Source: Streptomyces celluloflavus (GTDB lineage Bacteria > Actinomycetota > Actinomycetes > Streptomycetales > Streptomycetaceae). From it: 64,000 nucleotides of DNA. The DNA lies in NCBI GenBank assembly GCA_000720995.1, contig JOEL01000004.1, positions 124,001 to 188,000 on the forward strand. The letters run 5' to 3'. Positions 20,285 through 29,335 of this stretch are shown piece by piece. The position numbers were made by a program, and so were the translations under genes. The notes under the pieces were generated by a model that did no database searches, had not been told where the DNA came from, and saw only the letters and a list, made by a program, of their open reading frames with translations. Position 1 is the stretch's first letter; each line of letters begins with the position of its first letter.

Positions 20285-21336
20285 GGGCCGATCCTTCCAT
20301 GCATCCGAAAAATACGGTCGTACGCGGCTGCCAGCAGCTCCGGGTCGTGCCGGTCGGGGGCTCCCCCGGCCGTCGGCCTGGAGTCGTCTCCCCGCGCGGC
20401 GACCGCCGCCAGCTCGACCTCGCTGCCGACGAGATGCTTGGCGGCAACCGTCAGACCTTCGGTGTCGGGCACGGCGTCCTTGTCGGCCAGCACCACGTCG
20501 AAGGCGAGTTTAGGGGCGTGTCGGGCCAAAACCTCCAAATGACGCTGCGGTGAGAAGCCATCGGTTTCGCCGGGCTGGGGCGCGAGGTTGAGCGAGAGGA
20601 CCTTGCGGGCCTTGGTCTCCTCCAGGGCCACGCGCAGTTCGGGCACCAGCAGATGCGGGATGACGGAAGAGAACCAGGAGCCGGGACCCAGCACCACCCA
20701 GTCGGCGTCGCGGACCGCCGTGACCACCTCGGGGACGGCCGGCGGGTCCTCGGGGACGACATGGACGGACTGCACCTCGCCGCGGGTGAGCGCGACGGTG
20801 GCCTGGCCACGGACCGTGACGATCTCGTCCGGGTGATCCTCGTGGTGTCCTTTGACCAGGGCCTGGAGCTCCAGGGGCACCGCCGACATGGGCAGCACCC
20901 GGCCGTGCGCGCCGAGCAGTTTGCCGACCAGGTCGAGGGCCTGGACGTGGTCGCCGAGCTGCTCCCACAGGGCGACGATCAGCAGATTGCCGACGGCGTG
21001 GTTGTGCAGCTCGCCCTCGCTCTGGAACCGGTGCTGGATGACCCGGGCCCAGGTCTGCCCCCAGTCGTCGTCACCGCAGAGCGCGGCCAGCGCCTTGCGC
21101 AGATCGCCGGGCGGCAGGACGCCCAGTTCGTCGCGGAGCCGGCCGCTGGAGCCGCCGTCGTCGGCGACGGTGACCACGGCGGTCAGATCGCCGGTGATCC
21201 GGCGGAGCGCGGCGAGCGAGGCGGACAGGCCCATACCGCCGCCGAGCGCCACCACCTTGGGTGTGGCGCCCTTGGCCGTGCGGCCGCCCGGTACGAGCCT
21301 GCGGACCCGGCGCAGTCGCAGCGCGCGCCCGGTCAC
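20275..21336 (-). CDS. yvcK: YvcK/CofD-like protein (gluconeogenesis factor)
   Basis: A 353-residue protein of the YvcK family, related to the 2-phospho-L-lactate transferase CofD. In Bacillus, members bind UDP-sugars and affect cell-wall metabolism on gluconeogenic carbon. Visible motifs are [19 protein letters not shown] and [17 protein letters not shown] at the N-terminus, then [22 protein letters not shown] 21336 overlaps the rapZ stop (GTGA), and the end overlaps whiA by 10 bases. Confidence 0.95.
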   Translation of the reverse strand: MTGRALRLRRVRRLVPGGRTAKGATPKVVALGGGMGLSASLAALRRITGDLTAVVTVADDGGSSGRLRDELGVLPPGDLRKALAALCGDDDWGQTWARVIQHRFQSEGELHNHAVGNLLIVALWEQLGDHVQALDLVGKLLGAHGRVLPMSAVPLELQALVKGHHEDHPDEIVTVRGQATVALTRGEVQSVHVVPEDPPAVPEVVTAVRDADWVVLGPGSWFSSVIPHLLVPELRVALEETKARKVLSLNLAPQPGETDGFSPQRHLEVLARHAPKLAFDVVLADKDAVPDTEGLTVAAKHLVGSEVELAAVAARGDDSRPTAGGAPDRHDPELLAAAYDRIFRMHGRIGPWR

Positions 21337-22283
21337 TCGCGCCCCATGTCCCGGTGGACGATGACGGTCTCCACGCCTTCGGAGACCAGCCTGCGGGCCA
21401 GCTTCTCGGACATCGCGACGCTGCGGTGCTTACCGCCCGTACAGCCGACCGCGATGGTCACATAGCGCTTGCCCTCGCGGCGGTAGCCCTCGGCGACGAG
21501 GCGGAGCAGTTCGGCGTAGCCGTCCAGGAACTCCTTGGAGCCGGGCTGGTTGAAGACGTAGTCGGAGACCTCTTCGTTGAGGCCGGTGAACGGGCGCAGC
21601 TCCGGGACCCAGTGCGGGTTGGGGATGAAGCGGCAGTCGATGACCATGTCGGCGTCGACCGGGAGGCCGTATTTGAAGCCGAAGGACATGACCGTGGCGC
21701 GCAGCTCGGGGACCTCCTCGCCGGCGAACTGGGCGTCCATCTTGGCGCGCAGCTCGTGGACGTTGAGGCTGGAGGTGTCGATGACGAGGTCGGCGTCGCC
21801 GCGCAGCTCGCGCAGCAGATCGCGCTCGGCGGCGATGCCGTCGACGATCCGGCCGTCGCCCTGGAGGGGGTGCGGGCGGCGCACCGACTCGAAGCGGCGC
21901 ACCAGGGCCTCGTCGGAGGACTCCAGGAAGACGATGCGGCGCTTGACGTTCTGTGCGTCGAGGGTGGCGAGCGACGCCTTGAGGTTGTCGAAGAAGCGGC
22001 GGCCGCGGACGTCGACGACGACGGCGATCCGCGCGACATTGCCCTGCGAACGGGCGCCCAGCTCGACCATCGGCGGGATCAGCTCGGGCGGGATGTTGTC
22101 GACGACGAACCAGCCGAGGTCCTCCAGGCACTTCGCGGCCGTGCTCCGGCCGGCGCCCGACATACCGGAGATGATCACCAGCTCGGGGATCGCGGCGCTC
22201 TCGCCCTGATCGGACTCGCGCATCGTGCCCGTACTCACCTGTGCACCGTCTCTCTCGGTTTCCTGCGTTCCGTGCGTGTTCAT
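21333..22283 (-). CDS. rapZ: RapZ-family nucleotide-binding protein
   Basis: The 316-residue P-loop protein is homologous to E. coli RapZ, the adapter for RNase E cleavage of GlmZ. No such sRNA is known in Streptomyces, so its role here is open. The Walker A-like loop reads GMSGAGRST, with arginine in place of the usual lysine. The C-terminal domain has [22 protein letters not shown]. The first 32 residues are a variable extension. ATG 22283 overlaps the uvrC stop as ATGA. Confidence 0.93.
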   Translation of the reverse strand: MNTHGTQETERDGAQVSTGTMRESDQGESAAIPELVIISGMSGAGRSTAAKCLEDLGWFVVDNIPPELIPPMVELGARSQGNVARIAVVVDVRGRRFFDNLKASLATLDAQNVKRRIVFLESSDEALVRRFESVRRPHPLQGDGRIVDGIAAERDLLRELRGDADLVIDTSSLNVHELRAKMDAQFAGEEVPELRATVMSFGFKYGLPVDADMVIDCRFIPNPHWVPELRPFTGLNEEVSDYVFNQPGSKEFLDGYAELLRLVAEGYRREGKRYVTIAVGCTGGKHRSVAMSEKLARRLVSEGVETVIVHRDMGRE

Positions 22284-24355
22284 CTGTCCTGCCCCCGTTC
22301 TGCCGACAACGCGGCCGGTGGGGCCTCGTCATCCTCAATGATCTCTCCTGTGGCGGTGTTCACCGCGGGGCCGGCCGGTGCCGCCGCGGCCAGCGCCGCC
22401 GCGACGGTCTCGGCGGTCTTGCGGCCGACGCCCGGGACCTCGCAGATCTCGTCGATCGTCGCGGCCCGCAGCCTCTTCAGCGAACCGAAGTGTTTGAGCA
22501 GTGCCTGGCGGCGGCTGTCGCCGAGACCGGCGACGGCGTCGAGCGGCGACGCCTTCAGCCGCTTGGCGCGCTTGGTGCGCTGGTAGGTGATGGCGAAGCG
22601 GTGCGCTTCGTCGCGGACGCGCTGGAGAAGGTAGAGGCCCTCGCTGCTGCGCGGCAGCACGACCGGGTCGTCGTCCTCGGGCAGCCAGACCTCTTCGAGC
22701 CGCTTGGCCAGACCGCAGACGGCGACATCGTCGATGCCGAGCTCGTCCAGGGCCCGGCGGGCGGCGGCGACCTGGGGGGCGCCGCCGTCGACGACGACGA
22801 GCTGCGGCGGATAGGCGAAGCGCTTGGGGCGGCCCTCCTCGTCCACGGGGCGGCCGGCCATGGGGTCCGGTTCCAGGTCCGCGGCGGCGTCCGGCGGGCC
22901 GCCGGCGTCCGGGGCGGCACCGGCGGACGGCTCCTCGGTCCACTCGCCGGACTTCTGCTTCTCCTGGAGGTAGCGCTTGAAGCGGCGGCCGATGACCTCG
23001 TGCATGGACCGGACGTCGTCCTGGCCGGCGAAGCTCTTGATCTGGAAGCGGCGGTACTCGCTCTTGCGGGCGAGGCCGTCCTCGAAGACCACCATCGAGG
23101 CGACCACGTCATCGCCCTGGAGGTGGGAGATGTCGAAGCACTCGATGCGCAGCGGGACCGAGTCCAGACCGAGGGCCTGGGCGATCTCCTCCAGGGCGCG
23201 GGAGCGGGTGGTCAGGTCGGAGGCGCGCTTGGTCTTGTGCAGGGCCAGTGCCTGCTGGGCGTTGCGCTGGACCGTGGCCATCAGGTCCTTCTTGTCGCCG
23301 CGCTGCGGGATGCGCAGCGAGACCTGGGAGCCGCGGCGGCCGGAGAGCCACTGCTGGATCGGCTCGACATGCTCGGGGAGCGCCGGGACCAGGACTTCCT
23401 TGGGGACGGCATCGCCCTTCTCCTCGCCGTACAGCTGTTGGAGGGCGTGTTCGACGAGGCCGGCGGTGCTGACGGCCTCCACCTTGTCGGTGACCCAGCC
23501 GCGCTGGCCGCGGACCCGGCCGCCGCGGACGTGGAAGATCTGGACGGCGGCTTCGAGTTCGTCCTCGGCGACCGCGATCAGATCGGCGTCGGTGGCGTCG
23601 GCGAGCACCACGGCGCTCTTCTCCATCGCCCGCTTGAGCGCCACTATGTCGTCGCGCAGCCGGGCGGCGCGCTCGTACTCCATCTCCTCGGCGGCCTCCT
23701 GCATCCGGCGCTCCAGGCGGCGGAGGTAGGCGCCGGTGCGGCCAGCCATGAAGTCGCAGAACTCCTCGGCGAGTTCGCGGTGCTCCTGGGCGGAGATCCG
23801 CTCGACACAGGGGGCCGAGCACTTGCCGATGTAGCCGAGCAGGCAGGGGCGGCCGATCTGGGCGGAGCGCTTGAAGACTCCGGCGGAGCAGGTGCGCACC
23901 GGGAAGACGCGCAGCATCAGGTCGACGGTCTCCCGGATGGCCCAGGCGTGGCCGTACGGGCCGAAGTAGCGCACGCCCTTCTTCTTGGCGCCGCGCATGA
24001 CCTGGACGCGGGGGAACTCCTCGTTGAGGGTCACCGCGAGATAGGGATAGCTCTTGTCGTCGCGGTACTTGACGTTGAATCGGGGGTCGAACTCCTTGAT
24101 CCAGCTGTATTCGAGCTGGAGCGCCTCGACCTCGGTGGAGACGACGGTCCACTCCACGGAGGCGGCGGTGGTGACCATCGTGCGGGTACGCGGGTGGAGG
24201 CCGGCCAGGTCCTGGAAGTAGCTGGCCAGGCGCTGGCGCAGGCTCTTGGCCTTGCCGACGTAGATGACCCGGCCGTGCTCGTCGCGGAATTTATAGACCC
24301 CCGGCGAGTCGGGGATCTGTCCCGGCTTGGGTCGGTAGCTGCTGGGGTCTGCCAT
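22280..24355 (-). CDS. uvrC: Excinuclease ABC subunit C
   Basis: The 691-residue nuclease makes both incisions in nucleotide excision repair. Regions in order: GIY-YIG-like nuclease ([20 protein letters not shown]), cysteine-rich stretch ([15 protein letters not shown]), UVR motif around [13 protein letters not shown], the RNase H-like endonuclease with [10 protein letters not shown] and VVDGG, an Ala/Pro-rich insert near residues 505-540, and helix-hairpin-helix motifs ([12 protein letters not shown]). ATG 24355 is chosen because a RecA-NDp promoter lies 7 bases upstream; a longer frame to 24385 would run through it. It heads the uvrC-rapZ-yvcK-whiA operon. Confidence 0.97.
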   Translation of the reverse strand: MADPSSYRPKPGQIPDSPGVYKFRDEHGRVIYVGKAKSLRQRLASYFQDLAGLHPRTRTMVTTAASVEWTVVSTEVEALQLEYSWIKEFDPRFNVKYRDDKSYPYLAVTLNEEFPRVQVMRGAKKKGVRYFGPYGHAWAIRETVDLMLRVFPVRTCSAGVFKRSAQIGRPCLLGYIGKCSAPCVERISAQEHRELAEEFCDFMAGRTGAYLRRLERRMQEAAEEMEYERAARLRDDIVALKRAMEKSAVVLADATDADLIAVAEDELEAAVQIFHVRGGRVRGQRGWVTDKVEAVSTAGLVEHALQQLYGEEKGDAVPKEVLVPALPEHVEPIQQWLSGRRGSQVSLRIPQRGDKKDLMATVQRNAQQALALHKTKRASDLTTRSRALEEIAQALGLDSVPLRIECFDISHLQGDDVVASMVVFEDGLARKSEYRRFQIKSFAGQDDVRSMHEVIGRRFKRYLQEKQKSGEWTEEPSAGAAPDAGGPPDAAADLEPDPMAGRPVDEEGRPKRFAYPPQLVVVDGGAPQVAAARRALDELGIDDVAVCGLAKRLEEVWLPEDDDPVVLPRSSEGLYLLQRVRDEAHRFAITYQRTKRAKRLKASPLDAVAGLGDSRRQALLKHFGSLKRLRAATIDEICEVPGVGRKTAETVAAALAAAAPAGPAVNTATGEIIEDDEAPPAALSAERGQDR

Positions 24356-24362
24356 GCCCACC

Positions 24363-24385
24363 ACCCTACTGACCGCCACCGACAA
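24363..24385 (-). promoter_or_regulatory. RecA-NDp (PafBC-type) DNA-damage promoter of the uvrC-whiA operon
   Basis: The minus strand reads TTGTCGGTG, 8 bases, TAGGGT. The -10 box ends 7 bases before ATG 24355, so the transcript should be leaderless. Confidence 0.88.
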
Positions 24386-24437
24386 TCACCGTGCCCGCAC
24401 CGCTCCGGGCGGCAGGGCCCCGGCCGGGTGGCGCCCG

Positions 24438-24476
24438 GCGCGCCGGGGCCGGACCGACGGCGCGGCCCCGGCGCGC
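24438..24476 (-). terminator. Hairpin after the secreted-protein pair
   Basis: A perfect 14-bp GC stem (24438-24451 with 24463-24476) with an 11-base loop lies downstream of the gene ending at 24624 and upstream of the uvrC promoter. Confidence 0.65.
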
Positions 24477-24623
24477 GGCGGCGCACCGGGGCTGGATCGC
24501 AGGGGCCGCGGCCCGGCGTCCTGGCCGGGCCGGGGCCCCTGCGGGTTCATCGGGCGCCGGGCGGCGGCGGTGCTGTCCGGCCGCGGGGCGGCGGACGGCG
24601 CGGCGGCAAGGCCCGGCCGGCGC

Positions 24624-25505
24624 TCAGCTGCGGCGCCGGCGCCGCAGCGCCACGGCGCCGGAGAGGCCGAGCGCCGCCAGGGCCGCGGCGCCCGCCACCG
24701 CCGAGGCGGTGGTCACCGGGCTGTCGCCGGCGGTGTCGGTACCGGCCGCGACGGTCTGCTCGTGGGCGCCCGCTTCGGCACCGGCCGCCCGCGGGGCGGT
24801 CTGCGGACCGTAGCCGCCGGCCTCGCCGCGCTTGTCGTAGGCGGAGCCGGGGAGCTTGTCGCCGTACGCCTTCGCCACCCGCTTCTGGTAGGCGGCGACG
24901 GTGGTGCCGGCGGCGCCGACCGCCTGCTCGGCCGCCGCGTCCAGCGGCTCGACGCGGTCGCCGCGCTGCACGTACCAGGCGTTGATCTGCGGTTCGCGGA
25001 AGACCGTGCCGCCGGTGCCGGCCTTCGCGGCGCCGGCCGCGGCGTAGCGGGTCTCGTCGTCGCCGCTGGCGATGTTGACCACCTTCCAGGCGGCGCCCCG
25101 CTGCACGGTCCACACCGAAGCCTTCCGGCCGTCGGCGGCGACGGCCTTGCTGGCGAGGAACTCCAGCCGGGCGACGGGGGCGTCGGCCTTGCCGCGGACG
25201 AAGTCCGGCGACAGGACGTAGACGGGGACCGCGGCGCCCTCGATGCGCGGGGCGGCCGGTTCGGCGGCGGGCGCAGCGGCGCGGGCCCGGCCGCCGCCGG
25301 CGCCGTCACTGGCGAAGAAGCGGGCGAGGGTGTCCAGCGTCGCGGGGGCGGCGGCCGCGTCGTGGGCGGCGGCGATGCTCGCGCGGGCCGGGGCCGGCGG
25401 CGGGGCGGGCGCCGTGGCGGCCAGTGCGGCCTGCGGCGCGAGGCCGATGAGGGCGGCGGCGAGCGTCCCGGTGGCGGCGGTGCGGACGACGGTGCGCTTC
25501 GTCAT
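24624..25505 (-). CDS. Secreted, probably membrane-anchored protein paired with a cysteine protease
   Basis: A 293-residue protein of unknown function. It has a signal peptide with an ALA-A cleavage site near residue 29, an Ala/Pro-rich stretch, a globular middle part (PVYVLSPDFVRGK, SVWTVQRGAAWKVVNIASG), and a C-terminal hydrophobic helix (about 265-287) ending in RRRRRS. That layout suggests anchoring on the outer face of the membrane. No sortase LPxTG motif is seen. It starts 4 bases after the protease gene, with its ribosome binding site inside the protease 3' end, so the two are translated as a pair. It could be the protease's substrate, inhibitor or anchor; the sequence does not say. 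Confidence 0.8.
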   Translation of the reverse strand: MTKRTVVRTAATGTLAAALIGLAPQAALAATAPAPPPAPARASIAAAHDAAAAPATLDTLARFFASDGAGGGRARAAAPAAEPAAPRIEGAAVPVYVLSPDFVRGKADAPVARLEFLASKAVAADGRKASVWTVQRGAAWKVVNIASGDDETRYAAAGAAKAGTGGTVFREPQINAWYVQRGDRVEPLDAAAEQAVGAAGTTVAAYQKRVAKAYGDKLPGSAYDKRGEAGGYGPQTAPRAAGAEAGAHEQTVAAGTDTAGDSPVTTASAVAGAAALAALGLSGAVALRRRRRS

Positions 25506-25509
25506 GGCC

Positions 25510-26166
25510 TCAGGCTCCTATCCGGTAGAGGGAGTGGGTCCAGGAGAAGGAGCTGCCGTTCACGTAGTAGTCGAAATCACCCCAGTTGTAGCGGTTGTTG
25601 GTGGCCCATGGGTCGCCCCAGTAGACCCAGTTCCGGCTCGTGTCGAAGCCGTAGAGCACATGCATATGGCCGCCGCCCGAGGACCACTCGATACGGGTCT
25701 CGACGGGACGGTTGGCGTTGATCTCACTCTGCACGGTGCTGTAGCGCAGATAACCGGTCACGTACGAGCCGGAGTTGATGCCCATCCACCGGAAGGCATT
25801 CTGCACATTGCCGAGTGTGGCCTGGTTGTTGGGGCAGGCGGTGTTCTGCTGGCGGTTGAAGGCGGCGTTGCAGAACTGGTTCTGGCTGTAGCTCCTGCCG
25901 TACCAGGCCGCGATGGTGTTGCCGGAGCCCGCCCAGCACCAGTTGGTCTTCTCCTGGGCCTGCATGGAGATGTTCAGGCGATTGGCGGCACGCAGCGCGG
26001 GGGCCGGGGCGGCGGGCTGCCCGGCGGCGGCGACGGGTGCCGGTGCCGCACCGGGCGTGGCCGCCGAGGCGGCCGTTCCCGGCAGCGCGGTGAGCGCGGC
26101 TGCGGTGAGCGCCGCGGCCGACAGCCATCGGCGGCGCGAACGGTGTATGAGCGGTGCACGGGTCAT
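25510..26166 (-). CDS. Secreted papain-like cysteine protease, C70 (AvrRpt2)-like
   Basis: The 218-residue precursor has a signal peptide with a basic start (HRSRRRW) and an ASA-A site near residue 36, an Ala/Pro-rich stretch, then a compact papain-like domain from about 62. The likely catalytic triad is C77 in TNWCWAG, H169 in GGGHMHVLYGFD and an Asp such as D185 in YWGDPW. The pattern resembles peptidase family C70. Two further cysteines (C99, C111) may form a disulfide. ATG 26166 follows GGGAGGA by about 6 bases; longer starts are not supported. It is coupled to the secreted partner at 24624 and diverges from an XRE regulator. Confidence 0.85.
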   Translation of the reverse strand: MTRAPLIHRSRRRWLSAAALTAAALTALPGTAASAATPGAAPAPVAAAGQPAAPAPALRAANRLNISMQAQEKTNWCWAGSGNTIAAWYGRSYSQNQFCNAAFNRQQNTACPNNQATLGNVQNAFRWMGINSGSYVTGYLRYSTVQSEINANRPVETRIEWSSGGGHMHVLYGFDTSRNWVYWGDPWATNNRYNWGDFDYYVNGSSFSWTHSLYRIGA

Positions 26167-26407
26167 GGCGTTCCTCCCGAACGAGGGGGTGTGCGAGGGA
26201 GAGGAGCGCATCCGGATGCTGTTGAGGAGCATCGGGTGTTGTCGTATGCAGGTCAACACGCTTCAATGCGGGGTGACACGGGGGTGTGGACGAACGGGCA
26301 AGGATGTGAACGTCCGGTGCCCGGCGTACTTCAGCGAACAGGCAGGGAGCGCGCGCGGCGTGCAATCCGGTTGTGAACGTTCACCCGCGCGCCGGAGGGT
26401 TGAGGAA

Positions 26408-27346
26408 ATGGCACAGAACACACCCGAGTCGGCCGAGCTGGCCCAGCTGCTGCGGACCGGCCCGTTCCATCTCGCGCTGCGCAGCGCGCTCAGCGCACGG
26501 GGCCTCGCGCTCCACCGCGTCCAGCACAAACTCGCCCAGCGCGGCATCAAGGTCGGGGTGACCAGTCTGAGTTACTGGCAGCAGGGGGCCCGGCGCCCGC
26601 AGCGCCCCGAGTCGCTGCGGGCGGTGCGCGCCCTGGAGGAGGTCCTCGAACTGCCCGCGCGCTCGCTGCACCGGCTGCTGGTGCCCGAGGGCGCCACCCG
26701 CCCGGAGACCGACCGGCCGACGGGCCGCAGCTACCGTTCGCTGGTCGCGCCCGTCGACACACTCCAGCAGTTGTTCGCCGCGCTGGAGGCCCCCACGGAC
26801 GGCGGGCTGCACACGGTCGGGCACCACGAGCGGGTCCGCATCGGGCCGGGCCGTGAGCTGAGCGAACGCGAATCGCTGCAGACCGTCCGCGCGCACCGGG
26901 ACGGCGTGGACCGCTATGTCGCCATCCACCGCGGCGACGCGGGCTGCGATCCGTCCCGGGTGACGGTGCGGGCCGCGGAGAACTGCCGGCTGGGGCGGGT
27001 GCGCGGCGACGCGGGCACCGGGGTGATCGTCGCCGAGTTACTCTTCGACGCCCGGCTGCGCGCCGGTGACACCCATGTCTTCGGATACGCCTTCGAGGAC
27101 GGCAGCGGCGGCCCGAGCACGGAGTACATCCGCGGTTTCAGCTTCGCGGGCGGCCAGTACGTCCTTCAGGTGCGCTTCGACGAGACGGCGCTGCCGGTGC
27201 GCTGCCACCGCTTCGCCCAGGTCTCGGCGGGCGCGCCGCGCAGCGCCCAGCAGGAGCTGACACTGAACGGCCGGCACCGCGCCGTCCATCTGGTGGAGCA
27301 GGGGGTCCGGCCGGGGATTCTCGGCATCAGGTGGGACTGGGGCTGA
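26408..27346 (+). CDS. XRE-like helix-turn-helix regulator with a TTA codon
   Basis: A 312-residue protein. Residues about 15-75 look like a variant Cro/CI-type helix-turn-helix (ALRSALSARGLALHRVQHKLAQ, then VTSLSYWQQG and PARSLHRLLV). The C-terminal 200 residues resemble no family I can name. ATG 26408 is preceded by GTTGAGG. Codon 211 is TTA (27038-27040), rare in Streptomyces and read only by the bldA tRNA, which ties expression to development. It diverges from the secreted protease pair across 241 bases, the classic position for its regulator. Confidence 0.82.
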   Translation: MAQNTPESAELAQLLRTGPFHLALRSALSARGLALHRVQHKLAQRGIKVGVTSLSYWQQGARRPQRPESLRAVRALEEVLELPARSLHRLLVPEGATRPETDRPTGRSYRSLVAPVDTLQQLFAALEAPTDGGLHTVGHHERVRIGPGRELSERESLQTVRAHRDGVDRYVAIHRGDAGCDPSRVTVRAAENCRLGRVRGDAGTGVIVAELLFDARLRAGDTHVFGYAFEDGSGGPSTEYIRGFSFAGGQYVLQVRFDETALPVRCHRFAQVSAGAPRSAQQELTLNGRHRAVHLVEQGVRPGILGIRWDWG

Positions 27347-27498
27347 CGGGGCCGCGTACGGCCGCCCGGTGACCGACGGCCGGTGGCGGATCACCGGTGT
27401 CCGGCCGGTACGCGACGGGGCCGGGCGTACGGCCGGCGGGAGGGCCCCGGCCGCCGCGGTCTCAGCACCGGCCGGCAGGCACCGGCCCGCTCCCCCGC

Positions 27499-27912
27499 TC
27501 AGCCCGCGATCAGCTTGCCGTTCTTGGCCTGGACCGGGACCTCGGGCAGCGGGGTGGTCGCCGGGCCCTGGAGGACCTCGCCGGTGGTGACGTCGAAGCG
27601 GCTGCCGTGGCAGGGGCAGGTGCCCTGCTTCTTGTCGACCTCGGACAGGACGCAGCCCGCATGGGTGCACTTGGCGCTGAAGCACTTGAACTCGCCCTTG
27701 GCCGGCTGCGAGACGAGCAGCCGGTCCTCGCGGTAGAGCTTGGCGCCGCCGACCGGTACATCGGCGGCGGCCCCCAGGTCGACCGGTGCGGTGGGCACCG
27801 CCGACGCGGCGCCGCCCGAGCCCTGCGCGGAGCAGGCCGCCAGTCCGAAGCCGGCGGCACCCGCCAGCGCGGCCCCGCGCAGCACGGTTCGGCGGGCGGG
27901 GGGCTGGCTCAT
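27499..27912 (-). CDS. Rieske [2Fe-2S] protein with a Tat-type lipoprotein signal
   Basis: A 137-residue exported electron carrier. The N-terminus has a twin-arginine pattern (ARRTVLRG) and a lipobox-like LAAC ending at C27, so it is probably a Tat-exported lipoprotein. The Rieske cluster ligands are C82 and H84 in CTHAGC and C99 and H102 in CPCHGS, with C87 and C101 placed for the stabilising disulfide. The redox partner is not nearby. GGAG lies 5 bases before ATG 27912. It converges with the XRE gene. Confidence 0.9.
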   Translation of the reverse strand: MSQPPARRTVLRGAALAGAAGFGLAACSAQGSGGAASAVPTAPVDLGAAADVPVGGAKLYREDRLLVSQPAKGEFKCFSAKCTHAGCVLSEVDKKQGTCPCHGSRFDVTTGEVLQGPATTPLPEVPVQAKNGKLIAG

Positions 27913-28140
27913 GGCTACTCCAGAGGTCGGGTGCCGGGGTGCGGACTGCGGGCCGGCGGATTCCGGCTCCCGACGATACCGGCACAGATCCTTCCGCTTC
28001 CGGCGGGCCCGGACCGGTGGACCGCGGGCCGCGCGGAGCTGCATGATCATCTGGACGAGGCCGTGCCCGACCGCGGTACCGGCCTCGCCGCTCCCTGTCC
28101 CGGCCACCGCCCGGGACGCCCGTGAGAGGAACCGCACCCC

Positions 28141-29121
28141 GTGATCGTCGTCGCCGGCGAGGCGCTGATCGACCTCGTCCCCAGTTCCCCGGAGCCGCTC
28201 CGGGACGGCCGGCTGCCCGCGCTGCTGCCCCGCCGCGGCGGCGGACCGTACAACACCGCGGTCGCGCTCGGGCGGCTCGGCTCGCCCACCGCGTTCTGCT
28301 CCCGGATCTCGACCGACGCCTTCGGCGAAGCGCTGCTGCACGGGCTGCGGACCGGCGGGGTGGACACCTCTCTGGTGCAGCGCGGCCCCGAGCCGACCAC
28401 TCTCGCGCTGGCGGAGGTCGGCCCGGACGGCTCGGCGGGCTACGGCTTCTACGCGGACGGCACCGCCGACCGTCTCTTCACCCTGCCGCCCGCGCTGCCC
28501 GCCGGGGTCCGCGCGCTCTCCCTGGGCACCTGCTCGCTCGTCCTGGAACCGGGCGCGAGCGCGTACGAGGCCCTGCTGCGCCGGGAGGCCGGGCGGGGCG
28601 TCTGCACCGCGCTCGACCCCAACATCCGCCCGGGTCTGATCCCGGACCCCGACGCCTACCGCGCCCGGTTCCGCTCCTGGCTCCCGCACCTCACCCTGCT
28701 GAAGCTCTCGGTGGAGGACGCGTACTGGCTGGCGGGGGCGGGGGCGCCGGACGGGTCCGGGGCGGGCGGCGGGGCGGACCGGGACGTCGCCGCCGCGCTG
28801 CGGCAGTGGCTGGGCGCGGGCCCGGCGGCGATCGTGATCACCCGGGGCGGCGACGGGCTGACGGTGCGGACGCCGGGCGGGTGCGAGGTGACGGTCCCCG
28901 GCAGACGGGTCGAGGTCGTCGACACCATAGGCGCGGGCGACACGGTCAACGCCGCACTGCTGCACCGGCTGGACGCCCACGACGCGCTCTCGCCCGCCGC
29001 CATCGCCGCGCTCGGCACCGACGACTGGCGCGACATCCTCGGCTTCGCCGCCCGCGCCGCCGCGGTCACCTGCTCCCGCGCCGGGGCGGAACCGCCGTAC
29101 GCGACGGAGCTCGCGCCGTAA
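28141..29121 (+). CDS. PfkB-family carbohydrate kinase (fructokinase-like)
   Basis: The 326-residue ribokinase-superfamily enzyme phosphorylates a sugar with ATP. The N-terminal motif is GGGPYNTAVALGRLG. The C-terminal pfkB signature is DTIGAGDTVNA, with D267 as catalytic base, and an ATP-loop TRGGDGL precedes it. The overall sequence is closest to bacterial fructokinases, but the substrate is not certain. GTG 28141 has GAGAGGA about 9 bases upstream. It converges with uvrA across a hairpin. Confidence 0.9.
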   Translation: MIVVAGEALIDLVPSSPEPLRDGRLPALLPRRGGGPYNTAVALGRLGSPTAFCSRISTDAFGEALLHGLRTGGVDTSLVQRGPEPTTLALAEVGPDGSAGYGFYADGTADRLFTLPPALPAGVRALSLGTCSLVLEPGASAYEALLRREAGRGVCTALDPNIRPGLIPDPDAYRARFRSWLPHLTLLKLSVEDAYWLAGAGAPDGSGAGGGADRDVAAALRQWLGAGPAAIVITRGGDGLTVRTPGGCEVTVPGRRVEVVDTIGAGDTVNAALLHRLDAHDALSPAAIAALGTDDWRDILGFAARAAAVTCSRAGAEPPYATELAP

Positions 29122-29275
29122 CGGACACCAGGTGCCGGGAGGGGCGGTGGTTGTACCGGCCCGCCCCTCCCCCGCCCTTCGTACCGGCCCTGCGCCGCCC
29201 CCGGTACCCGCCGTCGACGGCGGCCCGGCCCGGATACGTCCCCGCACCGGCCCCGGAGTCCGTCCCCGAACGCGA

Positions 29276-29316
29276 ACGGGCCGCCCCGTCCGCCGTGGTG
29301 GATGGGGGCGGCCCGT
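29276..29316. terminator. Bidirectional hairpin between the PfkB gene and uvrA
   Basis: A perfect 12-bp stem (29276-29287 with 29305-29316) with a 17-base loop in the convergent gap. Confidence 0.65.
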
Positions 29317-29335
29317 CCCGGAGCCGGGTGGCGCG

